Shown here in pieces: positions 36,422 to 45,222 of a stretch of DNA of 64,000 nucleotides (the first letter of the stretch is position 1; every line of letters starts with the position of its first letter). The DNA comes from Blautia sp. Marseille-P3087. GTDB taxonomy: Bacteria; Bacillota; Clostridia; Lachnospirales; Lachnospiraceae. The DNA is taken from the NCBI RefSeq assembly GCF_900120195.1, contig NZ_LT635539.1:1-64000 (forward strand), read 5' to 3'. The translations under genes were made by a program, and so were the position numbers. The notes below the pieces were generated by a model that had not been told where the DNA came from, ran no database searches, and worked only from the letters and a program-made list of their open reading frames with translations.

Positions 36422-36970
36422 ATGAGCAGTATTGTTATTGCATTACCCAAAATAGAAGATGCCAAAAAAATCCGCAGCGTTCTTGAACGTCACGGATTTA
36501 CGGTAGCCTCTGTATGCAGTACTGCATCAAGTGCCCTTTCGAATGCCTCGGAACTTGGAAGCGGTGTTCTGATCTGCGGACATCGTCTGCCGGATATGAA
36601 CTATCTGGATCTGTCTGAGTGTCTGCCGAGAGATTTTGAAATGTTGTTGCTGGCATCTGCGAGGGTGATCTGTGAAGTGCCATCCTCTATTCTTTCAGTG
36701 GAGATGCCGATAAAGTCCGGTGATCTGGTCAACACGGTCAGCATGATCCTGATGCAGCAGGATCGCAAGAGACGTAAAGAAAAAAAGAAACCCAAACTTC
36801 GTTCGGAGAAAGAACAGAATTATATTTCCAATGCGAAGATGATGCTGATGCAGCGAAATCATTTAAATGAAGAAGATGCATACAGGTATATCCAGAAATC
36901 CAGTATGGATTCCGGAACGAATATGGTGGAGACAGCACAGATGCTTCTGATGCTGTTGTATGAAAGTTGA
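36422..36970 (+). CDS. ANTAR-domain RNA-binding regulator with degenerate receiver
   Basis: A 182-residue regulator: receiver-like domain (1 to about 118), a basic linker (KRRKEKKKPK) and an ANTAR domain (about 125-180; NAKMMLMQRNHLNEEDAY with ETAQMLLML). ANTAR domains bind paired six-base-loop RNA hairpins and prevent termination. The receiver lacks the key residues: Gly53 stands where the phosphoacceptor Asp should be (ICGHRLPDM) and the N-terminal acidic pair is missing. It is therefore probably not switched by phosphorylation. A glnA-plus-ANTAR pair is known in Clostridium (nitR). I infer nitrogen control by antitermination. Confidence 0.88.
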   Translation: MSSIVIALPKIEDAKKIRSVLERHGFTVASVCSTASSALSNASELGSGVLICGHRLPDMNYLDLSECLPRDFEMLLLASARVICEVPSSILSVEMPIKSGDLVNTVSMILMQQDRKRRKEKKKPKLRSEKEQNYISNAKMMLMQRNHLNEEDAYRYIQKSSMDSGTNMVETAQMLLMLLYES

Positions 36971-37054
36971 TACAGCAATGATGGAAGTAAGGAACGGATT
37001 TTTTTGATCCGGACTTCACAATATAAAAAGACGAGATATATGGAGGATGAGGAA

Positions 37055-38386
37055 ATGGAGTTTTTGAACGGTATTTACAAAAAAGAAGTAACCGAATGGG
37101 ATGAACTGTTAGGTACTTCTCTCTTAAATCAGGAAGTTATTCTGGAAGGAGCCGTTCACAGCATCCGTAATATGGGCGATGTGGCTTTTGTGATCCTGAG
37201 AAGAAGAGAGGGACTTTTTCAGACTGTTGTTGAGAATGAAAAAGCAAATCTTTCCGTTCATGATCTGAAAGAAGCGATGACCCTCCGTGTAAAAGGAATT
37301 CTGAATGAGGAAGAAAGAGCTCCTCATGGAAGAGAAATCCGTATCCGGGAGGTAGAGATTCTTTCAGCACCGGCAGAACCGATGCCGCTGGCAATTGATA
37401 AATGGAAATTAAATACTTCTCTGGAGGCAAAACTGAATTTACGTCCGATCGCACTCCGTAATGTGCAGGAGCGCTCCAAATTCAAGATTCAGGAAGCGTT
37501 GACACGTGCTTTCCGTGATTTCCTCTACGAACAGGGATTTACTGAAATCCATACACCGAAGATCGGGGCAAGAGGAGCCGAGGGTGGTGCAAACCTTTTC
37601 AAATTCAGCTATTTCCACAAACCGGCTGTCCTTGCACAGAGCCCGCAGTTTTACAAACAGATGATGGTAGGTGTTTTTGATCGCGTGTTTGAGACCGGAC
37701 CGGTATTCCGTGCCGAGAAACATAATACCAAACGTCATCTGAACGAATATACCAGTCTTGATTTTGAGATGGGATATATTGACGGATTCGAAGATATCAT
37801 GGGAATGGAAACAGGATTTCTTCAGTATGCGATGGAACTGCTTAGGAAGGACTATGCAAAGGAACTTCAGATCCTTAAGATCGAACTTCCGAAAGTAGAT
37901 CAGATTCCGGCGGTACGTTTTGACAAGGCAAAAGAACTTGTCTCTGCAAAATATAACCGCAAGATCCGTAACCCGTATGATCTGGAACCGGAAGAAGAAG
38001 CACTGATCGGAAGATATTTCAAAGAAGAATATGATGCTGATTTTGTTTTTGTAACACATTATCCGTCAAAGAAACGTCCATTTTATGCAATGGATGATCC
38101 GGCAGATGATAAGTTTACATTAAGCTTTGACCTTCTGTTCCACGGACTGGAAGTAACAACCGGAGGCCAGCGTATCCATGATTACAATCAGCTCAAAGCG
38201 AAGATTGCTGCCCGTGGTATGGAAGAAGATGGTATGGAGCAGTATCTGGATACTTTCAAACATGGAATGCCGCCACACGGAGGTCTTGGTATCGGACTGG
38301 AGCGTCTGACTATGCAGCTTCTTGGTGAGGAGAATGTCCGTGAAGCATGTCTGTTCCCGAGAGATCTGAACAGACTGGAGCCGTAG
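37055..38386 (+). CDS. aspS: Aspartyl-tRNA synthetase, archaeal type, probably non-discriminating
   Basis: A class II synthetase of about 443 residues, the short archaeal/eukaryotic type, unlike the roughly 590-residue bacterial enzyme. The N-terminal OB fold contains EGAVHSIRNMGDVAFVILRRR. The catalytic core holds FTEIHTPKI, QSPQFYKQMM, GPVFRAEKHNTKRHLNEYTSLDFEM and the class II motif 3 GIGLERLTM. Discriminating archaeal enzymes usually have Trp in the GWVH position; here it is GAVH, which fits recognition of both tRNA-Asp and tRNA-Asn. gatC, gatA and gatB follow at once, so Asp-tRNA-Asn would be amidated to Asn-tRNA. ATG 37055 has GGAGG 8 nt upstream and is preferred to the frame opening at 37004. 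Confidence 0.93.
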   Translation: MEFLNGIYKKEVTEWDELLGTSLLNQEVILEGAVHSIRNMGDVAFVILRRREGLFQTVVENEKANLSVHDLKEAMTLRVKGILNEEERAPHGREIRIREVEILSAPAEPMPLAIDKWKLNTSLEAKLNLRPIALRNVQERSKFKIQEALTRAFRDFLYEQGFTEIHTPKIGARGAEGGANLFKFSYFHKPAVLAQSPQFYKQMMVGVFDRVFETGPVFRAEKHNTKRHLNEYTSLDFEMGYIDGFEDIMGMETGFLQYAMELLRKDYAKELQILKIELPKVDQIPAVRFDKAKELVSAKYNRKIRNPYDLEPEEEALIGRYFKEEYDADFVFVTHYPSKKRPFYAMDDPADDKFTLSFDLLFHGLEVTTGGQRIHDYNQLKAKIAARGMEEDGMEQYLDTFKHGMPPHGGLGIGLERLTMQLLGEENVREACLFPRDLNRLEP

Positions 38387-38406
38387 GATAAGCAGGAGGA
38401 ACAAAA

Positions 38407-38700
38407 ATGGCAAAGATCATAGATGATGAAACAATAGAAAATGTATGCATTCTTGCGAAACTTTCTTTAAATGAGGAAGCAAAGGAAAAAGCAAAAGAAG
38501 ACATGCAGAAGATGCTGGATTATGTGGAAAAGCTGGATGAACTGGATACAAAAGGGGTTGAACCGCTTTCGCATATCTTTGGTGATCAGAATGTATTCCG
38601 TGAAGATGTGGTAACAAACGGAGACAATAAAGAAGCAATGCTTGCAAATGCACCGAAGGCAAAAGAAGGACAGTATCAGGTACCGAAGACCATCGGATAA
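38407..38700 (+). CDS. gatC: Asp/Glu-tRNA amidotransferase subunit C
   Basis: A 97-residue protein that wraps around GatA and stabilises the GatCAB complex. The family pattern is visible: LAKLSLNEEAKEKAKEDMQKMLDYVEKL, then VEPLSHIFGDQNVFREDVV. AGGAGG precedes the start. It is the first of the three gat genes after aspS, with 20 nt to aspS and 30 nt to gatA. Confidence 0.95.
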   Translation: MAKIIDDETIENVCILAKLSLNEEAKEKAKEDMQKMLDYVEKLDELDTKGVEPLSHIFGDQNVFREDVVTNGDNKEAMLANAPKAKEGQYQVPKTIG

Positions 38701-38730
38701 CAGAAGTGATCCGGATAGAGGAGAAGAATT

Positions 38731-40206
38731 ATGGAACTGGAAACAATGACAGCATTAGAACTGGCTGCAAAGATAAAACAGCGTCAGATCCATGTAGTGG
38801 ATGGCGTGAAAGCAGTCTTTGACCAGATTGAGAGTAAAGAAGAAACGGTGCATGCTTACCTTGACCTTTATAAAAAAGAAGCATATGCCCGTGCAAAAGA
38901 AGTGGAAAAAGGAATTGCAGACGGCACTTATGCAGGTCCGCTTGCCGGTGTTCCGATCGCAATAAAAGATAATATCTGTATCAAAGGAAAGAAAACAACC
39001 TGTGCGTCCAGAATCCTTGAGAATTTTGTTCCACAGTACAATGCGGAGGTCATTGACCGTCTGGAAAAAGCAGGAATGATCATTATAGGTAAGACAAATA
39101 TGGATGAGTTTGCCATGGGAAGTACTACAGAGACTTCAGCTTACGGAGTGACAAGAAACCCGTGGAACACAGAACATGTTCCGGGCGGCTCTTCCGGTGG
39201 TTCCTGTGCGGCAGTTGCAGCAGGAGAAACGTTTATGGCACTCGGATCTGATACCGGTGGATCTATCCGTCAGCCGAGCTCTTTTTGTGGTGTGACCGGA
39301 ATTAAGCCAACTTACGGTACCGTATCCCGTTATGGTCTGGTTGCCTATGCGTCTTCGCTGGATCAGATCGGACCGGTAGGAAAGAATGTGGCAGACTGTG
39401 CCGCTCTTCTTGAAGTGATTGCCGGACGTGATCCGAAAGACAGCACTTCACTTGAAAGAAATGATCTGGATTTCAGTAAGAGTCTGGAAGAAAAGAAACT
39501 TCTCGGTATGAAATTCGGTGTGCCGAAAGAATTTCTTGCAAAAGGTCTTGACCCGGAAGTGAAGGATTCTTTTATGAATGTGTTGAAGACACTTACCGAA
39601 CAGGGCGCAATCGTAGAGTTTTTCTCCGTAGAGACTATGGAATATATGATCCCTGCATATTATATCATTGCCAGCGCAGAGGCAAGCTCAAACCTGGAGC
39701 GCTTTGACGGTGTGAAATATGGTTATCGTGCAGCTGAGTATGAGGGATTGCACGACATGTATAAGAAAACGAGAACAGAAGCTTTTGGTGAGGAAGTCAA
39801 ACGTCGTATTATGCTTGGTTCATTTGTATTAAGTTCCGGATATTATGACGCATATTATCTGAAAGCACTGCGTACAAAAGCACTGATCAAAAAAGAGTTT
39901 GATCAGGCATTTGAAAAATATGATGTGATCCTTGCACCGGCTGCGCCTTATACAGCACCAAAGATCGGGGAAAGCCTGAAAGATCCGCTTGCCATGTATC
40001 TTGGCGATATTTATACCGTTGCAGTCAATCTCTGTGGTCTGCCGGGAATCACGGTTCCATGTGGAATGGACAAAGCTGGAATGCCGATCGGAATTCAGAT
40101 GATCGGGGACTGTTTTGCAGAGAAGAAAATCCTCCGTGCAGCCGCTGCCTATGAGGCAGTCAGGGGAGCGTTCCCGACTCCGGAGAAAGGAGGCAAAAAG
40201 GCATGA
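38731..40206 (+). CDS. gatA: Asp/Glu-tRNA amidotransferase subunit A
   Basis: The amidase subunit (491 residues) releases ammonia from glutamine for the amidation of mischarged tRNA. The amidase signature includes GVPIAIKDNICIKG (catalytic Lys), the Gly/Ser-rich PGGSSGGSCAAVAAG and SDTGGSIRQPSSFCG, which hold the Ser-cisSer-Lys triad. Length is normal. GAGGAGA precedes the start. It overlaps gatB by 4 nt. Confidence 0.97.
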   Translation: MELETMTALELAAKIKQRQIHVVDGVKAVFDQIESKEETVHAYLDLYKKEAYARAKEVEKGIADGTYAGPLAGVPIAIKDNICIKGKKTTCASRILENFVPQYNAEVIDRLEKAGMIIIGKTNMDEFAMGSTTETSAYGVTRNPWNTEHVPGGSSGGSCAAVAAGETFMALGSDTGGSIRQPSSFCGVTGIKPTYGTVSRYGLVAYASSLDQIGPVGKNVADCAALLEVIAGRDPKDSTSLERNDLDFSKSLEEKKLLGMKFGVPKEFLAKGLDPEVKDSFMNVLKTLTEQGAIVEFFSVETMEYMIPAYYIIASAEASSNLERFDGVKYGYRAAEYEGLHDMYKKTRTEAFGEEVKRRIMLGSFVLSSGYYDAYYLKALRTKALIKKEFDQAFEKYDVILAPAAPYTAPKIGESLKDPLAMYLGDIYTVAVNLCGLPGITVPCGMDKAGMPIGIQMIGDCFAEKKILRAAAAYEAVRGAFPTPEKGGKKA

Positions 40207-41648
40207 AACAGTATGAGACAGTCATTGGCCTTGAAGTCCATGTAGAACTTGCAACAAAAACAAAGATTTTCTGCGGATGCTCTACAGAGTTTGGTGGCGC
40301 TCCGAATACACATACCTGTCCGGTCTGCACCGGTATGCCGGGTTCTCTGCCTGTTCTGAACCGTCAGGTAGTAGAATTTGCACTGAAGGCCGGAATTGCG
40401 GCAAACTGCCAGATCAATCAGTATTGTAAATTTGACAGAAAGAACTATTTTTATCCGGATAACCCGCAGAACTATCAGATTTCCCAGCTGTATCTGCCAA
40501 TCTGCCATGACGGATGGGTAGAAATCGAGACTTCTGCAGGAAATAAAAAAGTCCGCATTCACGAAATGCATATGGAAGAAGACGCAGGTAAACTGATTCA
40601 TGATGAGTGGGAAGATTGTTCACTGGTAGATTATAACCGAAGCGGTGTGCCGCTGATAGAGATCGTTTCCGAACCGGACATGAGAAGTTCAGAAGAGGTT
40701 ATTGCATACCTTGAAAAACTGCGCTGTATGATGCAGTATCTCGGTGTATCCGACTGCAAATTGCAGGAAGGTTCCATGCGAGCTGACGTCAACCTGTCTG
40801 TTCGTGAAGTCGGAAGTGAATCTTTTGGAACAAGAACAGAGATGAAGAACCTGAACTCCTTTAAGGCAATCGCAAGAGCCATCGAGGGAGAAAGAGAACG
40901 TCAGATTGAACTGATCGAAGAGGGAAGAACTGTTATCCAGGAAACACGTCGCTGGGATGATAATAAAGAATCTTCCCATGCAATGAGATCAAAAGAAGAT
41001 GCCAAAGATTACCGTTATTTCCCGGATCCGGATCTTCCACCGATTCATATTTCTGATGCATGGATTCAAAAGATCCGTGAGTCTCAGCCGGAGCTTAGAG
41101 AAGAAAAACTGCTTCGTTATCAGTCGGAATATGAATTATCCGCTTATGATGCTGGAATTCTTACAGAGTCCAGACATCTGTCCCTGTTGTTTGAGGAAGT
41201 CGCAAAACTCTGTGGTAACCCGAAGAAAGCAGCCAACTGGTTTATGGGCGAAGTTCTCCGTCTTACCAAAGATAAAGGCCTTGATGTGGAAAAAGTTTCT
41301 TTTACACCAAAACATCTTTCAGATCTGATTTCCATGGTGGAGAAAAAAGAAGTCAGCGCCCAGAATGCAAAGAAAGTTTTCGAAAGAGTCTTTGAAGAAG
41401 ACATTAATCCTGTGGCATATATCGAAGAACACGGGCTGAAAATTGTTGAAGACACCGGACTGCTCAATGATACGTTACAGAAGATCATGGACGAGAACCC
41501 CGGCCCCCTGGAAGAACTACTCGGCGGCAAAGAAAAAGTTTTCGGATTCTTTGTCGGTAAGATGATGAGGGAACTGAAGGGCAAAGCAAGTCCGGATGCA
41601 GTACGCGAGGCTCTTGTAAAAGAAGTAGAGCGAAGAAAGAATCAGTAG
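40203..41648 (+). CDS. gatB: Asp/Glu-tRNA amidotransferase subunit B
   Basis: The kinase/tRNA-binding subunit (481 residues) phosphorylates the misacylated Asp or Glu and directs amidation. The N-terminal cradle has [18 protein letters not shown] and [12 protein letters not shown] (zinc-type cysteines), then [10 protein letters not shown] and [17 protein letters not shown]. The C-terminal YqeY-like tail (about 400-481) binds tRNA. It overlaps gatA by 4 nt (ATGA). With the archaeal-type AspRS upstream, the main product is probably Asn-tRNA. Confidence 0.97.
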   Translation: MKQYETVIGLEVHVELATKTKIFCGCSTEFGGAPNTHTCPVCTGMPGSLPVLNRQVVEFALKAGIAANCQINQYCKFDRKNYFYPDNPQNYQISQLYLPICHDGWVEIETSAGNKKVRIHEMHMEEDAGKLIHDEWEDCSLVDYNRSGVPLIEIVSEPDMRSSEEVIAYLEKLRCMMQYLGVSDCKLQEGSMRADVNLSVREVGSESFGTRTEMKNLNSFKAIARAIEGERERQIELIEEGRTVIQETRRWDDNKESSHAMRSKEDAKDYRYFPDPDLPPIHISDAWIQKIRESQPELREEKLLRYQSEYELSAYDAGILTESRHLSLLFEEVAKLCGNPKKAANWFMGEVLRLTKDKGLDVEKVSFTPKHLSDLISMVEKKEVSAQNAKKVFERVFEEDINPVAYIEEHGLKIVEDTGLLNDTLQKIMDENPGPLEELLGGKEKVFGFFVGKMMRELKGKASPDAVREALVKEVERRKNQ

Positions 41649-41668
41649 ACAGATTAGGAGAGAATATT

Positions 41669-42883
41669 ATGGTTACAGTAAATAAAAATTACCTGAAACT
41701 TCCGGGAAGCTATCTTTTTTCCACAATTGCCAAAAAAGTAGCAGCTTATCAGGAAGCAAATCCGGATATACAGATCGTACGTCTGGGAATCGGAGATGTC
41801 ACACAGCCGCTGGCACCGGCGATCATCGAAGCTCTGCATAAATCCGTTGACGAGATGGCTAATGCAGAAACATTTCATGGATATGCACCGGATCTCGGTT
41901 ATGAATTCTTACGCAGTGCAATTGCAAAAAACGATTACGAAGCACGCGGATGTGACATTCATGCAGATGAAATCTTTGTTTCTGACGGAGCAAAGAGTGA
42001 TTCCGGTAACATTCAGGAAATCTTTGGTATTGAGAATAAAGTAGCTGTATGTGACCCGGTTTACCCGGTTTATGTTGACACAAATGTTATGGCGGGCCGT
42101 ACCGGAGCGTATAATACAAAAAGAGAAAACTTTGACGATGTGATCTATATGCCGTGTCTGGAGGAAAACGGATTCCTTCCGGAATTTCCGACAGAGACTC
42201 CGGATCTGATCTATCTCTGCTTCCCGAACAATCCGAGTGGTGCGGCAATCACAAAGGACAAGCTTCAGGAATGGGTAGATTATGCAAATAAAAATGGTGC
42301 AGTGATCATTTATGATGCGGCATACGAGGCTTATATTACAGAAGAAAATGTTCCGCACAGTATTTATGAATGTGAAGGTGCACGTACCTGTGCGATCGAG
42401 CTTAGAAGCTTTTCAAAAAATGCCGGATTTACAGGTGTCCGCCTTGGGTTTACCGTTGTTCCGAAAGATCTTATAAGAGAAGGTGTTGCACTGCATGACC
42501 TCTGGGCAAGACGGCATGGAACAAAATTTAACGGTGCACCGTATATTGTACAGCGCGCCGGTGAAGCTGTTTATTCTCCGGAAGGAAAGGCACAGCTGAA
42601 AGAGCAGGTTGCATATTATATGAAAAATGCACATACGATCTACAACGGACTGAAAGAGGCAGGATACTCCGTATCAGGTGGCGTGAATGCACCGTACATC
42701 TGGCTGAAGACTCCGAACAATATGAGCTCCTGGGATTTCTTTGATTATCTGCTTGAAAATGCACATGTAGTAGGTACACCGGGATCAGGATTTGGTGCTC
42801 ATGGAGAAGGCTTCTTCCGTCTGACTGCTTTCGGAAGCTATGAAAATACACAGGAAGCCCTCAGAAGAATCAAGGCATTATAA
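41669..42883 (+). CDS. dapL: LL-diaminopimelate aminotransferase
   Basis: A PLP enzyme (404 residues) that makes LL-diaminopimelate directly from tetrahydrodipicolinate and glutamate for lysine and peptidoglycan. Family motifs include [58 protein letters not shown], and [17 protein letters not shown] with the PLP Lys in SFSKNAG. TTAGGAGAG precedes the start. It follows gatB after 20 nt and ends at a strong terminator, so it closes that operon. Confidence 0.96.
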   Translation: MVTVNKNYLKLPGSYLFSTIAKKVAAYQEANPDIQIVRLGIGDVTQPLAPAIIEALHKSVDEMANAETFHGYAPDLGYEFLRSAIAKNDYEARGCDIHADEIFVSDGAKSDSGNIQEIFGIENKVAVCDPVYPVYVDTNVMAGRTGAYNTKRENFDDVIYMPCLEENGFLPEFPTETPDLIYLCFPNNPSGAAITKDKLQEWVDYANKNGAVIIYDAAYEAYITEENVPHSIYECEGARTCAIELRSFSKNAGFTGVRLGFTVVPKDLIREGVALHDLWARRHGTKFNGAPYIVQRAGEAVYSPEGKAQLKEQVAYYMKNAHTIYNGLKEAGYSVSGGVNAPYIWLKTPNNMSSWDFFDYLLENAHVVGTPGSGFGAHGEGFFRLTAFGSYENTQEALRRIKAL

Positions 42884-42918
42884 AAATTTGAATAAACAAC
42901 CATGCCTTTGGGCAGTGT

Positions 42919-42951
42919 AAAGAGGTGGTTTTTGACAAACTGCCTCTTTTT
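42919..42951 (+). terminator. Intrinsic terminator after dapL
   Basis: A 13-bp stem (42919-42931 with 42937-42949, two G-U pairs) ends in a short T run. Confidence 0.85.
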
Positions 42952-43031
42952 CGTTGCCATACGAAAAAATATACCGTATAATCGTAGTGAAATATTTTAA
43001 GAATATACGTAGTATTCAGCAGGCAGTATCC

Positions 43032-43059
43032 CGTAACTGTGCGGGAACTGAACAGTTAA
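43032..43059. repeat. Short palindromic repeat, copy 2
   Basis: It matches the unit at 29417-29444 at 25 of 28 positions. The stem is TAACTGT (43034-43040) with ACAGTTA (43052-43058). It lies in the gap before the aminopeptidase gene. Confidence 0.65.
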
Positions 43060-43095
43060 GAAAATACCCGATCCGGGACCAAGGAGTTGTTACAG

Positions 43096-44364
43096 ATGTA
43101 CATAGAAACAACAGAAAAATTACTGGAATTTATAGAGAAAAGTCCGACTGCATTTCAGGCAGTGGATGAAATGAAAAAACGATTTACGGAAGGTGGATTT
43201 CAGGTGCTTTCGGAGAGAGAACACTGGAATCTCATACCGGGTGGAAAATATGTAGTGACCAGAAATAATTCTGCACTGATTGCTTTTGCCATACCGGAAG
43301 ATCCGCCGTTTGCATTTCATATTATGGCAAGCCACAGTGATTCTCCGACATTCAAGATAAAAGAAAATCCGGAAATGAAAGTGGACGGCAGCTATGTAAA
43401 ACTGAATGTGGAAAAATATGGCGGAATGCTGATGGCACCGTGGTTTGACCGTCCGCTTTCCATAGCCGGCAGAGTCATTGTTAGAGAGAATGGCGGACTT
43501 GTAGAAAAGCTGGTAAACATAGAACGCGATCTGGTGATGATCCCGAATCTTGCTATTCATATGAATCGTGAGGCAAACAACGGAACCGCATATAATCCGC
43601 AGAAAGATATGCTGCCTCTTTTTGCAGCAGAAAATACAGACAGAACGCTGCTGGAAATGATTGCAGAGCAGATCGGGGCCGACAGATCAGATATTCTCAG
43701 CCACGATTTATTTTTGTATAATCGTATGCCGGGTACGATATGGGGCGTAGATCAGGAATTTGTTTCTTCCGCACGGCTGGATGACTTGCAGTGTGCGTTT
43801 TCTTCTATGGAGGGACTTCTGCGGGCAGAAACGAGAGAAAATATTGCAGTACATTGTGTGCTGGATAATGAAGAAGTCGGCAGCGGCACGAAACAGGGGG
43901 CGGCATCTACTTTTTTGAAGGACACACTTCTTCGTATCAATACAGGGCTTGGCAGAACTTATGAAGAATATCTGATGACTCTTGCCGGAAGTTTTATGGT
44001 TTCTGCGGACAATGCACACGCGCTTCATCCGAATTACGCAGACAAAACAGATCCGGTGAATCATCCGGTTCTGAATAAGGGAATTGTCATTAAATATAAT
44101 GCAAATCAGAAGTATTGTACAGATGCAGTATCTGCTGCAGAGTTTATAGAGCTTTGTGCAAAGGCGGATGTTCCATATCAGACGTTTGTAAACCGGTCTG
44201 ATATTGCCGGTGGCTCGACACTGGGCAATATTTCCAATACACAGGTTGCAATGAATACAGTAGATATCGGACTTCCGCAGCTTGCCATGCATTCTCCTTA
44301 TGAGACTGCAGGTGTAAAAGATACAGAATATCTGATCCGGGTGGCAGGGGAACTTTTTGCATAA
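43096..44364 (+). CDS. M18 family aminopeptidase
   Basis: A zinc aminopeptidase of about 422 residues that removes N-terminal residues (often Asp or Glu) from peptides in the cytoplasm. Metal-site motifs are SHSDSPTFKIKENP, DDLQCAFSS and DNEEVGSGTKQGA, with HSPYETAGVKD near the end. ATG 43096 has AAGGAG 9 nt upstream; an in-frame TTG at 43087 would be too close. It begins a three-gene run with the HAD hydrolase and phosphatase genes. A copy of the palindromic repeat lies just upstream. Confidence 0.94.
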   Translation: MYIETTEKLLEFIEKSPTAFQAVDEMKKRFTEGGFQVLSEREHWNLIPGGKYVVTRNNSALIAFAIPEDPPFAFHIMASHSDSPTFKIKENPEMKVDGSYVKLNVEKYGGMLMAPWFDRPLSIAGRVIVRENGGLVEKLVNIERDLVMIPNLAIHMNREANNGTAYNPQKDMLPLFAAENTDRTLLEMIAEQIGADRSDILSHDLFLYNRMPGTIWGVDQEFVSSARLDDLQCAFSSMEGLLRAETRENIAVHCVLDNEEVGSGTKQGAASTFLKDTLLRINTGLGRTYEEYLMTLAGSFMVSADNAHALHPNYADKTDPVNHPVLNKGIVIKYNANQKYCTDAVSAAEFIELCAKADVPYQTFVNRSDIAGGSTLGNISNTQVAMNTVDIGLPQLAMHSPYETAGVKDTEYLIRVAGELFA

Positions 44365-44401
44365 CAGATTGCCATATAGAGTAGAAAAGAAGGACAATAC
44401 A

Positions 44402-45211
44402 ATGAGTGATAAAAAAGCAGTTTTTTTTGATGCGGATGGAACTATCTGCGATATGGAAAAAGGAGTACCGGACAGTGCAGTAGAATCAATCAAAAAGCTG
44501 GTTGCCAACGGACATCAGGCATGGCTCTGTACCGGAAGAAGCCGGGCGTTTGTATCCTGGTATCTGGAACAGATTCCGTTTACAGGAATCATCAGTGCAT
44601 GTGGTGCGACCATCGAAAAAGACGGAAAAAGACTGTATAATAACGAAAGAACACCGGAGGTAGCAAAGCTTTCTGTTGAGATACTTCGTAAATATGGGCT
44701 GATTCCGGTCATGGAAGGTGCCGACTATATGTATTATGATAAGGATGAATATACGACAGATGTGAACTGGTATACTGATCTGATCACAGAATCACTTGGA
44801 GAAAAGTGGAGACCGATCTGTGGAAATGAAAACTGTATGCACATCAACAAGATCAGTGCAAAGAAACAAAAAGGATGCAATGCGCAGCAGGCATGCGCAG
44901 AACTTTCTCTGTATTATGATATGATCTATCACGAATCTAATAACTTTGTGGGAAATACGATTGAAATGGTTCCGAAGGGATGTAATAAAGCAGTCGGAAT
45001 TGCAGCAGTCTGCAGGATTTTTCATATCGCATGGGAAGACACGATCGTATTCGGAGACAGTAACAATGATCTGTCCATGTTTGAATATGCAGCAACAAAG
45101 GTGGCAATGGGAAATGCTTCACCGAAGATTAAAGAACTGGCCGATTATGTAACGACGGATATGTTCCATTACGGTATTCGTAACGGACTTGAACATTTAG
45201 GGCTTATATAG
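44402..45211 (+). CDS. HAD superfamily (Cof-type) phosphatase
   Basis: A cytoplasmic phosphatase of about 269 residues from the Cof/YidA-like subclass. Motif I is FFDADGT with nucleophile Asp10 and acid Asp12, motif II is CTGRS, and motif IV is VFGDSNNDLSMF (metal-binding Asp). The cap is of the large IIB type. These enzymes act on sugar phosphates or flavin-type nucleotides; the substrate cannot be named. ATG 44402 (AGAAGGA upstream) is preferred over the longer frame from 44357, which overlaps the previous gene. The tyrosine-phosphatase-like gene follows after 11 nt. Confidence 0.9.
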   Translation: MSDKKAVFFDADGTICDMEKGVPDSAVESIKKLVANGHQAWLCTGRSRAFVSWYLEQIPFTGIISACGATIEKDGKRLYNNERTPEVAKLSVEILRKYGLIPVMEGADYMYYDKDEYTTDVNWYTDLITESLGEKWRPICGNENCMHINKISAKKQKGCNAQQACAELSLYYDMIYHESNNFVGNTIEMVPKGCNKAVGIAAVCRIFHIAWEDTIVFGDSNNDLSMFEYAATKVAMGNASPKIKELADYVTTDMFHYGIRNGLEHLGLI

Positions 45212-45222
45212 AAGGAGAAAAT

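Noticed and set aside
36990-37020. Terminator between the ANTAR gene and aspS
   Set aside because: The T run lies in the loop of a 5-bp hairpin (CGGAT/ATCCG), not after it, so it does not have terminator form.
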